From Xylanibacter rarus (GTDB lineage: Bacteria; Bacteroidota; Bacteroidia; Bacteroidales; Bacteroidaceae): a stretch of 45,254 bases of DNA. Under the pieces are notes generated by a model. That model ran no database searches. It was not told where the DNA came from and worked only from the letters and a program-made list of their open reading frames with translations. The DNA lies in assembly GCF_001275135.1 (NCBI RefSeq), contig NZ_LFQU01000026.1:1-45254 (forward strand), in the 5' to 3' direction. The translations under genes were made by a program, and so were the position numbers. Of this stretch, positions 44,258 to 45,254 are shown in pieces; position 1 is the stretch's first letter; the number at the start of each line of letters is the position of its first letter.

Positions 44258-44550
44258 TCCTCGATTTTTCTTGATTTATGCCTGTTTTTATGTCTAAAAT
44301 CATGTTTTTAGCCTGAATCATGCATGATGTGGGCGATAAAATTCATATTGTCGCGCTGATGTTTGAGATGGCAGCGCCAGCTGTTACGCGTTCGCTTTTT
44401 GTAGGTTGCTGCCGGCATGGAAAAGCCGCGGGACAGATTTATGGCAAAAATCTGTAAGCAAAACGCCCTGCTTTGCTTAACGTGCAGTCTCGGTATGGCG
44501 TCGTGCGACATAAACAGTAAGCAAAACCTTGTCTGCTGCTTTCAGACTGT

Positions 44551-44615
44551 TAACCTATCGTTTTCGAGTCGTAAACGGCCCACTTTTGCATCGAAAGTGG
44601 CCCGTTTTTTATCGG
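44551..44615 (+). repeat. 22-bp repeat array, fourth locus, with terminator-like hairpin
   Basis: Three units start at 44551, 44573 and 44594 (22, 21, 22 bp). The last two form GGCCCACTTT/AAAGTGGCC, followed by CGTTTTTT, a terminator-like shape on the plus strand with no gene before it. Apart from this, 44258-44640 shows nothing I can assign. Confidence 0.55.
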
Positions 44616-44647
44616 CAAACAGCAGGTTAATAGTTTGAATTAAGAAG

Positions 44648-44892
44648 GAATGTTTTTCGGATCACAGATCCTTATATTCTATGCTGTCGGATAGCATATC
44701 CGACAGAACAATAGCCTTGTTGTTTCTGTCCAACTTGTTGGTGTTAACTCAGCCGTCCAATGTCTCCACCTTTGTCAGCCAACGATATAAATCTACAATG
44801 CAAATGTGCCGGCGGATCTGCGCTCCGCCGGAAATAAATATCAGGATTTTCAATCCGCTATCTTCCTTTTTCTATTCAACTATAGCATGATG
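44648..44892. repeat. Structured direct repeat, copy 1
   Basis: This copy holds three hairpins: CTGTCGGATA/TATCCGACAG (around 44684-44706), CCAACTTGTTGG (about 44730) and CCGGCGGA/TCCGCCGG (about 44809-44831). It ends TAGCATGATG. The last 109 bp (44784-44892) match 45142-45250 with only a few differences. Small reading frames here are not convincing. Confidence 0.8.
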
Positions 44893-44962
44893 CAGATAGA
44901 TGTGTAGAAAACAAATCTGAATGTTTTTCGGATCTCGGTGCAGGCTGATTATGGAAAAAATC

Positions 44963-45250
44963 GGAATGCTTTTCGGATCACAAATTAGCTGCGCTGACCT
45001 TCGGTTCTTATATTCTATGCTGTCGAATTTTTCGCTTTGCTCAACAACTCGTGCATATCCGACAGAACAATAGTCTTGTTGTTCCGGCCAACTTGTTGGC
45101 GCTGACTCAGCCATTCAATGTCTACACATTTAGCAATCAACTATATAAATCTACAATGCAAATGTGCCGGCGGATCTGCGCTCCGCCGGAAATAAGTATC
45201 AGGATTTTCAATCCGCTATCTTCCTTTTTCTATTCAACGATAGCATGATG
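44963..45250. repeat. Structured direct repeat, copy 2
   Basis: This has the same order of blocks as copy 1, but the first hairpin loop has gained about 25 nt (TTCGCTTTGCTCAACAAC) and the start is longer. The CCGGCGGA hairpin and the 3' block are conserved. A further GAATGTTTTTCGGATC start occurs at 44919, so a third, truncated copy may lie between the two. The array may continue beyond the window. Confidence 0.8.
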
Positions 45251-45254
45251 TATA

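Noticed and set aside
44872-45114. 80-codon minus-strand frame in the terminal repeats
   Set aside because: It spans the junction between repeat copies and follows the repeat hairpins, so it is probably a by-product of the repeat sequence.

Overview
The window looks like a chromosomal segment of a Bacteroidales bacterium, most likely Prevotella or a close relative. The evidence is a PorZ-like type IX secretion (T9SS) component, several secreted proteins with T9SS-type C-terminal domains, a BspA-like leucine-rich-repeat protein, a BACON-type lipoprotein, an HU-HIG protein with its 33-residue 'smalltalk' neighbour, near absence of Shine-Dalgarno sequences, and many promoters with the Bacteroidetes -7 element TAnnTTTG. 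No rRNA, tRNA, CRISPR array or intact insertion sequence was seen.

Left end (1-4.7 kb): a Wzx-type flippase, then about 780 bp without a gene that is packed with DnaA-box-like 9-mers, including five in a row at about 12-bp spacing and one perfect box. This is a good candidate for the chromosomal origin. It is followed by nadA (quinolinate synthase), a 183-bp inverted-repeat element and a GTG-started glycosyltransferase.

4.8-16.4 kb (minus strand): a long co-directional block. In transcription order it holds an AlbA_2/GHKL ATP-binding regulator (AT-rich, probably acquired), leuS, a YitT-family membrane protein, rdgB, a PorZ-like protein, and three glycosyltransferases joined by 4-bp overlaps. 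PorZ handles anionic LPS at the T9SS attachment step, so its position just upstream of sugar transferases is suggestive.

16.6-22.9 kb: a three-repeat BACON-like lipoprotein, the HU-HIG/smalltalk pair with a MITE-like element between them, a PAP2 phosphatase, a small M15 peptidase preceded by an RteC-like protein, and a Tyr/Ser/Thr-rich secreted protein.

23-36.9 kb: mutS, a fusion of a YczE/YitT-like membrane domain to a cytidylate-kinase-like domain, a 14-repeat BspA-like protein, a GNAT acetyltransferase, a class II Fic protein bracketed by two identical 27-bp hairpins, lgt, ychF, and a TPR-transmembrane-HTH regulator.

37-45.2 kb: three minus-strand T9SS cargo candidates. Two carry HAF-like repeats and share the same promoter plus a tandem TTGTCAGGG site at identical spacing; the third is Omp28-like. 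The window ends in a gene-free tract with two diverged copies of a roughly 250-290 bp structured repeat.

The intergenic regions are unusually rich in repeats. The most notable is a degenerate 22-bp tandem repeat (AAAGnC..CTTTTGCA..G) at four unlinked places, one of them inside the putative origin.
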